From Eulemur rufifrons (Eukaryota > Chordata > Mammalia > Primates > Lemuridae): a stretch of 64,000 bases of DNA. The translations under genes were made by a program, and so were the position numbers. The notes beneath the pieces were generated by a model. That model worked only from the letters and a program-made list of their open reading frames with translations. It was not told where the DNA came from and made no database searches. Each line of letters begins with the position of its first letter. The first letter of the stretch is position 1. The stretch covers positions 45,968,501 through 46,032,500 of the forward strand of contig NC_090989.1 of the NCBI RefSeq assembly GCF_041146395.1, read 5' to 3'. Shown in pieces: positions 27,020 through 41,844 of this stretch.

Positions 27020-27224
27020 AGATGTTTGTTTTGTTTTGTTTTGTTTTTAGAGACGAGGGTCTCACTGTGTTGCCCAGGCTAGAGTGCAGTGTTTATTCAC
27101 AGGTATGATCATAGCTCACTACAGCCTTGAACTCCTGACTTCAAGTGATCCTCCCACCTCAGGATCCTGAGTAGCTGGGACTTCAGGCACGTGCCACCAC
27201 GCCTGCCTCCAGCAGATGTTTGTT
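27020..27224 (-). mobile_element. 7SL-derived Alu monomer (FAM/FRAM-like)
   Basis: A single-arm Alu relative lies between perfect 11-base target repeats AGATGTTTGTT at 27,020-27,030 and 27,214-27,224. On the plus strand it begins with a (TTTTG)n tail, then AGGGTCTCACTGTGTTGCCC, AGTGTTTATTCACAGGTATG, ATCATAGCTCACTACAGCC and the end GTGCCACCACGCC. The TATTCACAGG block matches the 7SL RNA segment CCTGTGAATAGCCACTGCAC. Ordinary Alu right arms read GCCACTGCACT there instead. The flanking repeats show it inserted as a monomer and is not half of a truncated dimer. Confidence 0.9.
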
Positions 27225-27394
27225 ATGTCGCATATGATATGGGAGATGGCCTCCTCCTCATCCCACCATATTCTCAGAATCCATTCCTTTCATCTAACTG
27301 GCCAGCCAGCCAGCCATTTGAGTCAGTAAGGACTTTAAGACTTATGAAATTTACATCCCTGAAAGGTGATTATGATATATTGAATTTATAAAGA

Positions 27395-27932
27395 ACTCTT
27401 TTTTTTACAATTGACAAATAATTGTGTATGTTTATGGGATACAGTGTGATGTTTTCAGCTATGTATACATTATAGAAAGATTCAATCAAGCTAACTAATA
27501 TATCTATCACCTCACCAGCTTATTTTCTTTGTAGTAAAAACATTAAAAATCTGTTCTTTTAGCAATTTTGAAATATGCAATATATTATTATTAATTGTGG
27601 TCACCATGTAGCCCAGTAGATCACTAAAACTTATTCCTCAAATCTAACTAAAATTGTGTACCTTTTGATCAACATCTTCCCTCTTCCCTTCCCTCTCCTT
27701 TACTCTAGCTTCTGGTAACCACCTTCCTACTGTCTACTCTGTTTCTGTGCAATCTACTTTTTTAGATACCACATACAAGTGAGATCATATAGTATTTGTC
27801 TTTCTGTGCCTAGCTTACTTCACTTAGCATAATGTCCTCCAGTTCCATTCATGTTGTTGTGAATGACAGTATTTCCTTCTGTCTTAGGCTGGATAGTATT
27901 TCGTTGTGTATATATACCATATTTTCGAAAAG
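27395..27932 (-). mobile_element. L1 3' end, antisense
   Basis: The plus strand carries an inverted L1 3' end: TTTATGGGATACAGTGTGAT, CTAGCTTCTGGTAACCACC, AGTGAGATCATATAGTATTT, TTCACTTAGCATAATGTCC, TCCATTCATGTTGTTGTGAA and GGCTGGATAGTATTTCG. Similarity stops near 27,932, so it is a 5'-truncated copy of about 540 bases. It covers 3' UTR plus the last codons of ORF2, all broken. Confidence 0.92.
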
Positions 27933-28044
27933 GATTCCTCTGCTTTGCAAGATTTTAAAAGAGAATATGCTTTTAGTACAAATCTCATTGAGATTTGTGT
28001 TCAAATCCTGTGACCTTGAGCCTTAATCTACTTGCATAGATTAT

Positions 28045-29390
28045 TCATTTAACAAATATAGATTGAGCATATTCTATAATATGTGCTAGGCATTGTGCTA
28101 GGCACAATGGATACAGTTGTTTGTAAGACAGATATGGTCTTTGCCCTCTTCCAGTTTATACCCCAGTTGGGGAATCAATGAAAGATAAACATTTAAATAA
28201 ATATTCCAATCAAGTAAGTATAAAGAAGAAAAACAAGGAGAATCTGAGTCAAAAGTTCAGTGAGAACTATTTTGTGAAATAATAGTTAATCTAAGGCTTG
28301 AAGAGTGGGTAGGAATTAGCTAAACAAAGAGAATATAAGAGCATCACAGGCTGAAGGACAACAGCCTGTTCCAAGATCCAAAGTCAGGAAGGAATTTGGG
28401 ACAAAAGAGGAACTGAAAGAAGAGGAACTAAACTGGAGCCCAGTGAATAAGAGGGAAGTGGAAATATGCAAAGGTGGTGGAGCCAGATTATGCAGGGCCT
28501 CATAGGCACTGTGCAGACTCTTTGTCTTTTCTAATAGCAATGAGTAGCCATTCGTTGAAAGGTTTATTTTTGTGGGGTTGTTTGTTTGTTTGTTGTTTTT
28601 TGAGACAGAGTCTTGCTCTGTTGCCCTGGCTAGAGTGCAGTGGTGTCACTGTAGCTCACTGCAACCTCAAACTCCTGGGCTCAAGTGATCTTTCTGCCTC
28701 AGCCTCCTGAGTAGCTGGGACTACTCAGCTGGGACTACAGGCGTGTGCCACCACAACTGGCTATTTTTTCTATTATTTTGTAGAGACAGGGTCTCACTCT
28801 TGTTCAGCCTGGTCTCGCACTCCTAACTTCAAGCAGTCTTCCCATCTTGGCTTCCCAAAGTGCTAGGATTACAGGCATGAGCCACCATGCCCAGCCTCAA
28901 AGATTTTTTTATGGGGCAAAAACTTGATTATATTTGTCTTTAAATCACTCTGTTGTATCTCATCACACAGTAGATGAGAAGAGAACAAGGAAACCAATGA
29001 GAAGGCTATTGCCATTTTCCAGGTGAGAAATGATGGTGGCAATCAATGGAGAAGTGGATGGATTTGGGAGGTAGAGTTCACAGTACTTGGTGGCTCTCTC
29101 TGGATTGGTGGATCGCAGAATAGGGGCGCCACTGATGACTTCCAGTTTGCTGACATGAAATTCTTTTTCCTGAAGTGAGCTCAGTTTGGGACATGTTTGA
29201 TCTGAGATGCTTGTGATTTATCTAAGTGGAGATGGTATGTGGATATGTAAAAACAGACCTAGAACTTAGAAGAGATGTCTAGGCTAGAATTATAAATTGA
29301 GTAACAGCATATACATGATATTTAAAGCCATAGTGTGGCTGAGATTTCCTAGAAAGAGAGCATGACTCCAGAAAAGGCCTGGGACACCCC
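28045..29390 (-). mobile_element. L2 LINE, antisense, split by an Alu
   Basis: About 1 kb of inverted L2 in two blocks, 28,045-28,560 and 28,898-29,390, around an Alu. First block: GTGCTAGGCATTGTGCTAGG, GATACAGTTGTTTGTAAGAC, GTGGGTAGGAATTAGC, ATTATGCAGGGCCTCATAGG. Second block: CAGGTGAGAAATGATGGTGG, GAAGTGGATGGATTTGGGAG, TTGGGACATGTTTGATCTGA, TATTTAAAGCCATAGTGTGG. The order continues correctly across the Alu, so the L2 is older. It reaches further 5' than the L2 at 11.9 kb. Confidence 0.9.
28563..28896 (-). mobile_element. Alu, old AluJ-like, antisense, inside L2
   Basis: A (GTTT)n-degraded tail (28,575-28,600) leads into GAGACAGAGTCTTGCTCTGT. Both arms follow, and it ends at CACCATGCCCAGCC. 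A small internal duplication repeats AGCTGGGACTAC at about 28,712 and 28,728. The flanks AAAGGTTTATTTTT and AAAGATTTTTTTAT look like an aged target-site repeat. Confidence 0.93.
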
Positions 29391-29391
29391 C

Positions 29392-29530
29392 CTGAGCCTC
29401 AGTTGTTACGTCTACAACATGGAAGTAACGCTCTAGCTCTGCAAAGAGGTTGATAGTCATGCATACAGCACATAGCCCAGTATCCAGTTCATAGAAGGCA
29501 CTCAATGTATGGTAATTGCTGTTATTACTG
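29392..29530 (-). mobile_element. MIR SINE, antisense
   Basis: GAGCCTCAGTTGTTACGTCT, CAACATGGAAGTAACGCTC, CATACAGCACATAGCCCAG and AGAAGGCACTCAATGTATGG match an inverted MIR (gagcctcagtttcctcatctgtaaaatgg through gcacatagtaagtgctcaataaat). It abuts the L2 directly. Confidence 0.8.
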
Positions 29531-30931
29531 TCTCTGTTAAAATCTCATAGCCTCATTCTCTGAGTTGGCACTAATTGACAAAGAGGAGAGTGGAGAAGAG
29601 AGAATGAATGCATGAAGGAATAAACATAAATCTGTAAGAATATGTCTGTAAAAATTGAGATAAAAGCATTAGATTTCATTGTGCCAGTGTGTTAGAAATT
29701 TTTTTTTACTAATTTTTAATTTCCAGGCAGTCCTTCTCTTGCAAACAACTCCCATAATTCTCCCCCTGAAAAATCAAGGGTTTTCATTTTTCCTAAATGG
29801 GACATTTGGACCCGAATAATTTCTGAGGCTGCCACCAGGTTCATCATCTTGGTGGGTTCTCATCATTGCTGCTACAGTGACTGATTGAATTGTTAAGAAC
29901 TATCTAAATGTTCTTTTGGTAACATCATTTTTAGGAAGGCAAAGGCTTTACATTTCCAGGCAGCAGCTTTGCTGTGAATGTGGGAGACCACAGAAAGCTG
30001 TAACACGTTGCACATGTCGGCAAGGCGGTCTGGGCTTCTTGGCATTACTAATGATGACAATGATCCCGCTTGGTGGAGGCAGACTCTCCCTGCAGCTGGT
30101 GTCTTTTCTGTGCAGGGATGAGGTCACTGGGGGCTGGGGAGGAGGCAGGGCTGAAGAGGATGAGAGAAGAGAAGTGGAAGAAACTGTCACGTCTGCTTCT
30201 TGGTGGAAAAATGGAAACACGTTTGCCACATGCTTGCTTTGTTTATTTATTTTTTAAGGAAAGGGAATGGAGAGACAAGGGGATAGTGAGGAACTGTAAC
30301 ATGGTGACAGCTTGGTTTTCCCCGAGGCTGCACGACTATCAGTATCCACAGTAACAGGCTAATCAAATCTTTCAGAGCACTGATAACCCTGTGAATCTAA
30401 TCTCCACAATATTTGAAACTGCTCAAAGCAGAACATTCCAGCTATTTAGATCCTACTAACAACTTTAGAGTTGTATGATATCCTAATTCTAGACAGCCTC
30501 CTTTGCCTTAGATGTGTCTAAAAGGGAGATTTAGAATTATTTTTCCTTTGGCAACATAGTTAAAGGTATCAGATTGTTCTTCATCTTTTCTCAAAGTTGT
30601 CACTGAAAACAAATACACAACAACGTTTTTTTAGTTTACTAGTAGTCCAACTGGTGCGCCATAGTATTATTTCTAGAGCCTGTGTATATAAAGACTACAA
30701 GTCTAGGATTCTCTGTATGCCTCAGGGTTTGAAGTTGTTGTTACAGATGGTGGTTGTTGAGCATTTTATGGGGAGAAGAGTTAGTGAAAGGGAAGTCACT
30801 TTGGCATTACAGGGAAACACCTGGCCTGGGCACAATTAGACAGGCATTTGGCCATCTCAGCTCTAGTTCATATAAATGAGTCAACACTGACAGAATTGGG
30901 GAAAATATCAAAAATGCTCTCAAAAAAAAAA
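29531..30931. other. Unassigned sequence
   Basis: No repeat recognised. A more G-rich patch at about 30,050-30,180 (GGGGGCTGGGGAGGAGGCAG) yields overlapping ORFs of 93-113 codons on both strands. Their shared composition bias explains them better than coding does. Confidence 0.5.
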
Positions 30932-31216
30932 TTTTTTTTTGAGATGGGGTCTCACTCTGTTGCCCGAGCTAGAGCAGTGGTGTCATCATAGCTCACTGCA
31001 ACCTCCTCACTCCTAGGCTCAAGTGAGCCTCCTGCCTCAGCCTCCCAAGTAGCTGGGACTACAGGCGCGTGTCACCACTCCCAGCTAATTTTTGTATTGT
31101 CTTGTAGAGACAGGGTCTCATTCTTCAGGGTAGTCTCTAATTCCTGGCTTAAGCAATCCTACCCCCTCAGCCTACCAAAGTACTCGGGTTACAGACTTAA
31201 GCCACCCCACCCAGCC
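30932..31216 (-). mobile_element. Alu, old AluJ-like, antisense
   Basis: T run, GAGATGGGGTCTCACTCTGT, both arms, ending CACCCAGCC. The flanks CTCAAAAAAAAAATTTTT and CTCAAGATTTTTT suggest an aged target-site repeat. No lemur-type middle expansion. Confidence 0.93.
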
Positions 31217-31555
31217 TTCTCAAGATTTTTTGAATCTTTCCAGTGTAAGGCCAGGTCTGATGAGCCTTTGTATTCTCAATGCCTCAGCCAGGACCTGACA
31301 CATTCTAAGTGCCCAGTGAGTGGTGAGGGGGTAAGTAATCCAGTTTTCCCATTTTCCATGGTTCAGGACTACTGTTGATGGCCAGGATAAATGACCATGA
31401 GTAATTAGATGATGGAAAAAATATTTCCTCCTCAATGCTAGAGAAAGAAGATGTTATTTAGTAAATGTGATAGTTGACTCCCAACAATGCTCCTGACATG
31501 AGTTTTTAAGATATAATGTAAGGAGTACTGTTCTGGAGTTTTAAAGGTCCAAAAC

Positions 31556-32076
31556 CTTACTGCTAATTAATTAATTATTTATTTTTAATTGTTATGGATA
31601 CATAATATTTGCATATATTTATAGGGTACATGTGATGTTTTGATACAGGCAGACAATGTGTACTAATCAAATCAGGGTATTAGGGTATCCATCACCTCAG
31701 GCATTTATCATTACTTTATGTTAGGAATATTCCAATTCTACTCTTTTAGTTATTAATATTTTAAAGTATGCCCTAACTCTGTGTTGATTATAGTCACTTT
31801 GTTGTGCTGTCAAATATTGTTCATTCTATCTAACTATATGTTTGCACCCCTTAACCATCCCCACTCTATCCCCCCCTCCACTACCCATTCCAGTCTTTGG
31901 TAACCATCATTCTACTCCTTGTCTCCATGAGATCAATTGTTTTAGTATTTCACTCCCACATATGAATGAGAACACACGAGATTTGTCCTTCTGTGCTTGA
32001 GTTATTTCACTTAACATAATGTTCTCCTGTTCCATCCATGTTGTTGCAAATGGCAGGATTTCATTCTTACTGCTAA
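31556..32076 (-). mobile_element. L1 3' end, antisense, with target-site repeat
   Basis: Perfect 11-base flanking repeats CTTACTGCTAA (31,556-31,566 and 32,066-32,076) bound a 500-base inverted L1 3' end. It opens with an aged T-rich tail, then ATAGGGTACATGTGATGTTT, TATCCATCACCTCAGGCATT, TCTTTGGTAACCATCATTCT, TATGAATGAGAACACACGAG, TTCACTTAACATAATGTTCT and TGTTGTTGCAAATGGCAGG. The right-hand repeat fixes the 5' truncation point. Confidence 0.93.
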
Positions 32077-32097
32077 ACTTTTTAACCACTAAAATTT

Positions 32098-32200
32098 TTT
32101 TTAACCTCAATTTCCTTGTCAGTAAAATGGGGATAATAATATTTTCTCTGCCTACCTTTCTAGGATTATTTTCCAGATTAAATGTTTTTAAGGAAGTGAA
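32098..32200 (-). mobile_element. MIR SINE fragment, antisense
   Basis: AACCTCAATTTCCTTGTCAG, TAAAATGGGGATAATAATA and GATTATTTTCCAGATTAAAT match the inverted MIR core. It begins about 20 bases beyond the L1. Confidence 0.85.
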
Positions 32201-32654
32201 ATTAATAAGAACTCTACAGGAAGTAAAATGTTGTTATTGGCTTCTTTTTAGAATACTGTGTCTTTAAACATTTCTAGAAGTAAAAAAATGGTTTTAAATT
32301 TCTTGAAGAAAAGGTGCTTCTAAAGCATATTTATTGGTGTTATTGTTGTTAATTGTTGTTAATCCCTCTTTAAGATTCATTTATTTAAAAACTAATTACA
32401 GCTCTCCTCTCCCTTTCTGGAAAGCTTTTATGACTTAACTTTATATTTTATGTGTTTAAAAAACCTAAAATATCAGGTCCTCCTCAAAAAATACCATTAT
32501 TATTAACAATCTTTGAAACCAGCAAAGGTTATAAAGCTACTGACTGCAAATGATTAAGTGGCCACAAATAAAACACTGGTGTTATCCACATGTAAATTTT
32601 TTCCCTGCAGTTTGTGCCTCTACAAACAGTGATTCAACTGCAGGTGTCTGTCAT

Positions 32655-32775
32655 GAGACAGTAGAGTTCTGTCCTTCTGGAAAGAACGCTGTATGTGAAG
32701 TCAAGAAACAATGCCTGAGCCACCTTCTATGACCTTAATCAAATCAACTCACCTCTCTTAGCTTCAGCAGGCTCG
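32655..32775 (-). mobile_element. MIR SINE fragment, antisense
   Basis: AGTAGAGTTCTGTCCTTCTG, TGAAGTCAAGAAACAATGCC, CTATGACCTTAATCAAATCA and ACTCACCTCTCTTAGCTTCA follow the inverted MIR from its tRNA-like start through 'tgaccttgggcaagtcacttaacctctc'. Strongly diverged. Confidence 0.6.
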
Positions 32776-34344
32776 ATTCTTAACTGAGAGAACATTCAGT
32801 GGCTCTGCATCAGGAACTTACTGCTCTCCCCAGAAGGCATTTAAAAAAAGAGAAGGCATTTTGGTCTGTCAAAATGACAGGGAGGGCGAAAAATGATAGG
32901 GTAGAGATATGCTCTGGCATTTAGTGGGCAGAGGTAGGTCTGCTAAATTTTCTATGGTGAGCTGAGCAGACTCATGAAAGGAAGAATTGTCCCCCATACC
33001 ATGTAAATATACCCTCCTAAGAAACACTGGGCCATAGCTTTTGAGAGCAAAAGGGTCACAATTAGTAAAAAGGGACTGTCTCAGGCAAACTGGAGTATAT
33101 GGACCAACTGGCCAAAATCCAAGTCCACTTGTGTTTGCATCATCTTCCTACACTCTTGCCCTGTCCTCCCCACAAATGACAAGAGCAGCCCTCATGGGAG
33201 GGGACGGACAGGCCCACACCACATACCTTCCATTGTCTTTATTTTACTAGGAAAACTAGGGGTAGAGTTAAAGTTAGCTCACTTATTCATCCCTTAGTGT
33301 GGTTATGCTGTAGTCCCAGAGCCCCCCTTATTCCTCCCCTTCTCTCACCCTCCCAGCCTGGGCTCTGCCAGCAGTCAAGTGTGGCAGCTGCCTGAAGCAT
33401 TTGTTTGGGGTGGGTGGGGGAAGAGGAGGAGGAGGAGAGCCAGCTCCTCCCTGCAGGTGTAGCTAACTAACCATGGCAGCTGGGACAGCTCACTGCATTT
33501 CAGTCAAGGCCCACTCTGAAGCCATATTTGTGGGTACAAATTTATTGTGACACATCCCACCATGGGGTGTCTGGGGACAAACTGCTCATCGAAATGGAGG
33601 TGCCAGATGATTCTTATACCACTTTTTTGGACTGCTATTTAGAGAGGGAAAACAAAACCCAAATCAGGAATCCTTTTCACTCTATTGACACCTCAACTGA
33701 AGGAATCAGTCAAGTCCAGGTGGGTTTTATGTTTCTCAGCTCCTGTGTATGGACAAAGACTGGGATTCCAGAATTTTTGTCTAGCCTCAGGTTTTTCTCC
33801 TAGTTAAATTTACTTTCAGCTTCTTAAATTGTATTTTACTGTTTAAAGAAAACCTGTTGTGCAGAGTTATAGAAGTCTTAACATGATGGTCTAGACTAAT
33901 TGTTTAAATATGGACTTAGACAATTGCAGAAAAGCACTTTTGTTTGTGTCATGGAATAAAAGTTACCGCGTACACAATAGTCTATTTTCAAACCTAAATG
34001 GATTACATCTTACAGGGAATAAAAGGGCATAGCAAAAAAAAGGCATACATTTTTTATGCCAAAACCAAAGTTGATGTCTAAATTCAACTGGAAAGAATTG
34101 TAGAAATTTGCCTCTGATACTCGCAGACAGTTCTCTTTCCTTTTTTGTTTCTTTTGTCTTCTTGCCGTAGTATTTGAAGTTATGCCTTAGGGAACACATG
34201 GTTTCTCCACATTATAGAAAAGTGACAAGTATAAATCAGGGTAGCAAACAGACTATTCTGTTGTTTCATTTAGTATATCACCTCTTTTGAGGTTTGAGCA
34301 TACTCAACAAAGATCAGGGCCTTCTTTCTCCCGGCTGGTGCATG
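32776..34344. other. Unassigned, GC-richer patch with E-boxes
   Basis: No gene recognised. The patch at 33,290-33,500 is richer in G and C than its surroundings and holds several E-boxes, listed separately. A short ORF opens at 33,473 with a good Kozak context (CTAACCATGG) but stops after 25 codons. The 91-codon frame over 33,528-33,803 has no ATG at its start and no domain I know. Confidence 0.45.
33385..33482. promoter_or_regulatory. Candidate E-box cluster
   Basis: Three E-boxes lie within 98 bases: CAGCTG at 33,385-33,390, CAGGTG at 33,454-33,459 and CAGCTG at 33,477-33,482. Between them are a GGTGGGTGGGGG stretch and a GAGGAGGAGGAGGAG stretch. The composition stands out from the AT-rich surroundings. 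CAGSTG sites are bound by class II bHLH proteins such as MyoD or TAL1 with E-proteins. Activity here is inference only, and E-boxes are frequent by chance. Confidence 0.3.
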
Positions 34345-34937
<593 letters not shown>

Positions 34938-35682
34938 CCTAAAAACATATATTTTATATATTATAAATATATGAGTTAATATAATACATTTTCTATATCA
35001 TTAATATATGTTTTATTATGTATTCATAATATGAAATATAAAATATTTTATGAATTTATACATAAATATGCATATAAAATATATTATATAGGAAGCACAT
35101 AAATTTATTAATTCATCCTTAAATGATTTATATTATCATGACATATATGATATTTGCCACATGTTATTTAAGCTACCAGTGGCCATAATATGTGGTCTGA
35201 GAGTTCACCTCCCTCACCAAATCCCATGATACACACTTGCAATGAGCAGATACGTTCAAGCTTTTCTTGGCATGTGATAGACTATGGTACCTGAGGTCTG
35301 TAGTAATGTACTTTATTGGAGTTTTACATGAGCAAATATGGCACAGTCCAGAAATCAACCAAAGACAGATGCAGAGCCATACCCTACCTAGTGAATGGCA
35401 CAATTATGAGGGATTTACTTCTGTGTACTAAAATTGCAGGGGAAGCTCTTGTTCCAAGGTCTGGGTGGTGATAGTGGTGGTGGTAGTAGCATATATATGT
35501 GTGTGTGTCCTACTAGAACTGAGTGTACCCAATAGAGGATAGGTCTTACAGGACCATTTGTGTTATCATTATGGTTTTATTTTGACTGAAATTGATGAAG
35601 CCTTTCCTCCCTTTTCTTGGGCACAGATTAGAAATTCTAGGCTGAAATGGGAAGCAGGGTCTGAGAAATAAAGATAGAAAGC
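34938..35682. other. AT-rich stretch then unassigned sequence
   Basis: From about 34,945 to 35,095 the sequence is almost only A and T, with many TATA and ATAAAT words and no regular period. It follows the transposon end directly. The remainder is unassigned. A GGTGGTGGTAGTAG patch lies near 35,476. Confidence 0.5.
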
Positions 35683-36649
<967 letters not shown>

Positions 36650-37440
36650 AGATATAGTTTCCTAGGGCTGCCTTAACAAATTGCTACAAATCAGGTGACT
36701 TACAACAACAGAAATTTATTCTCTCACAGTTCTGGAGGCTGGAAGTTCAAAATCAGAGTGTTAGCAGTGCTATCCTTCCTCCAACGGCTCTAAGGAAGAC
36801 TACTTCCTTGCCTTTGGTAGCTTCTGCTGGCTGCCAGCAGTCCTTGACTTTCCTTGGCTTGTGGCAACATAATACTTAAATCTGCCTCTGTCTTCACATA
36901 GTTGTCTTCCCTCAGTGTCTGTCTGTGTCCAAATTTCTCTCTTCTTAAAAAGACACCAATCAGGCCAGGCGCGGTGGCTCACGCCTGTAATCCTAGCACT
37001 CTGGGAGGCCGAGGTGGGCAGATCATTTGAGCTCAGGAGTTCGAGACCAGCCTGAGCAAGAGCGAGACCCCATCTCTACTAAAAATAGAAAGAAATTGTA
37101 TGGACAGCTAAAAATATATATAGAAAAAATTAGCCGGGCATGGTGGTACATGCCTGTAGTCCCAGCTACTCGGGAGGCTGAGACAGGAGGATCGCTTGAG
37201 CTCAGGAGTTTGAGGTTGCCGTGAGCTAGGCTGACGCCACGGCACTCACTCTAGCCTGGGCAACAGAGTGAGACTCTGTCTCAAAAAAAAAAAAAAAGAC
37301 ACCAATCATTGGATTGGGGCCCACCCTAACCCAGCATGACTTCCTCTTAGCTTGAACACATCTGCAAAGACCCTACTTCCAGATAAATCACGTTCACAGG
37401 TTTCAGGTGCATAGATGTGAGGGTGGGGTGGGGAACTGGT
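36650..37440 (-). mobile_element. MLT1-type LTR (ERVL-MaLR), antisense, split by Alu
   Basis: An old solo LTR in two blocks, 36,650-36,962 and 37,309-37,440. On the plus strand: TTTCCTAGGGCTGCCTTAAC, ACAGAAATTTATTCTCTCAC, GTTCTGGAGGCTGGAAGTTC, CTTCACATAGTTGTCTTCCC, AAAAAGACACCAATCA, then after the Alu GGATTGGGGCCCACCCTAAC, GCAAAGACCCTACTTCCAG and AAATCACGTTCACAGG. This is the inverted MLT1 order. The 3' boundary fades. No internal retroviral sequence is attached. Confidence 0.9.
36947..37308 (+). mobile_element. Young lemur-type Alu, sense, 16-bp TSD, in MLT1
   Basis: Target repeats AAAAAGACACCAATCA at 36,947-36,962 and 37,293-37,308 flank the element, though the A's of the second copy merge with the poly-A tail. 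It starts GGCCAGGCGCGGTGGCTCAC. Left arm: CTGAGCAAGAGCGAGACCCC. Expanded middle: ATAGAAAGAAATTGTATGGA and AGCTAAAAATATATATAG. Right arm: GAGCTAGGCTGACGCCACGG and CACTCACTCTAGCC. The poly-A tail is about 15 bases. Confidence 0.97.
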
Positions 37441-37989
37441 ACAAGGCGTAAGAATCTTGCCACGTTCTCCCACTTGCCTGGGTATTTAGAAGTCTAAACT
37501 TGAGCATTCTATTTGTCTGTTTTCAACAAAGCATCCTTGAGATTTCCATCCAGTTAGAGTGTGGATATTTGTTTTTACTGTAATATATTTCTTACCTGGA
37601 AATCTATCCAAAGCCACAGAAACCCTGATTAATCGATTCTTTGTTCACTACCATAGCACATGCTAAGTCTGTATCATTTTATAAAATTACCCCTCAGGGC
37701 CAGGTTTTTGTTCTCCAATATTTACATATAGGTTCTTATTAGAATAAAAGTAAATTGCATCCAAGTGTTTTCAAGCATTGACTGTGACCCACACTTAACT
37801 TCCCAAATTCTATACTTTGTTCTTTATACATTCAGACATTAGGCTTACTTAAACATGTGTAATATTGTCCCCACGGCACTAGCTGTGAAGAGCTACATTA
37901 TCCCAGATTCTTTTACCCCTCGAGCTTCCCTAGTGTTGTAAAGGCTGGCCCAAGGTGAGACATTTGTATGCTTTGTAGCATATGTGATG
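37441..37989. other. Unassigned sequence
   Basis: No gene or repeat recognised between the MLT1 LTR and the next young Alu. Confidence 0.5.
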
Positions 37990-38355
37990 TTTAAATCCCT
38001 TCTTTTTTTTTTTTTTTTTTGAGACAGAGTCTCACTCTGTTGCCCGGGCTAGAGTGAGTGCCGTGGAGTCAGCCTAGCTCACAGCAACCTCAAACTCCTG
38101 GGCTTAAGCGATCCTACTGCCTCAGCCTCAAGAGTAGCTGGGACTACAGGCATGCACCACCATGCCTGGCTAATTTTTTTCTTATATATTTTTAGTTGGC
38201 CATAATATCTTTCTATTTTTAGTAGAGACGGGGTCTCCCTCTTGCTCAGGCTGGTCTCAAACTCCTGACCTCGAGCGATCCTCCCACCTCGGCCTCCCAG
38301 AGTACTAGGATTACAGTTGTGAGCTAACGCGCCCGGCCCTTTAAATCCCTTCTTT
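37990..38355 (-). mobile_element. Young lemur-type Alu, antisense, 16-bp TSD
   Basis: Target repeats TTTAAATCCCTTCTTT at 37,990-38,005 and 38,340-38,355 flank a full-length copy. It has GTGCCGTGGAGTCAGCCTAG in the right arm, a middle stretch with TTATATATTTTTAGTTGGCC, and the start ACGCGCCCGGCC. A few changes (GTTGTGAGCTAACGC where GCGTGAGCCACC is expected) make it slightly older than its neighbours. Confidence 0.97.
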
Positions 38356-41319
<2,964 letters not shown>

Positions 41320-41490
41320 AGCAGAATGTTATGGAAAAGTCTTGACATGGAGTCAGAGAAGCTCTGGTGCTGGCAGAGACAACATTTAGCTGTATAATCT
41401 TTGCATATCACATGGCTTCTCTGCCCTTGCAGTGGAGTAGATAACTCTAAAGACCTTTCCAGTTGAATATTCTGTGTCTCTGTGTTCTCC
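41320..41490 (-). mobile_element. MIR-class SINE, antisense
   Basis: TTGACATGGAGTCAGAGAAG, then a diverged core, then CTCTAAAGACCTTTCCAGTT and GAATATTCTGTG. This is the same MIR-like subgroup as at 15,285, inverted. Confidence 0.55.
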
Positions 41491-41844
41491 AAGTATCTAA
41501 TCTTTCTACAGGAAACCAAGAATGCAGTGAGATATTACTTTAAGGAAAGATGACGTGATCTCCAGTTCTGAGCTCACCCAGCCTTAGGCGTGTCAGTTTC
41601 AGCTATTCATCACATCATCAAGGAAAAACGCCAATAAAAGCCCAGTGCTCTCAGGCTGTAGAATCTGCTAATAAATTGGAGTGGACAGAGTAGTTGTGGT
41701 TTCTCCAAACTCTGAAACATTACATGTTCTTGGGTAATATTAAAATGCATTTTGCATTCTGCATCTTGTTAAAGTTCTCTTGATATGACCCTGTAAAAGT
41801 CTGTTGGCCTCCTGTGAGCAGGGAACGTGCCTTTGGTTATCTGT

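Noticed and set aside
29916..30354. Overlapping ORFs of 93-113 codons on both strands
   Set aside because: A G/C-rich, stop-poor patch explains open frames on both strands. There is no domain, splice pattern or start context to support a gene.
36650..37440. Possible provirus
   Set aside because: Only solo MLT1 LTR sequence is present here and at 62.8 kb, with no internal retroviral genes.
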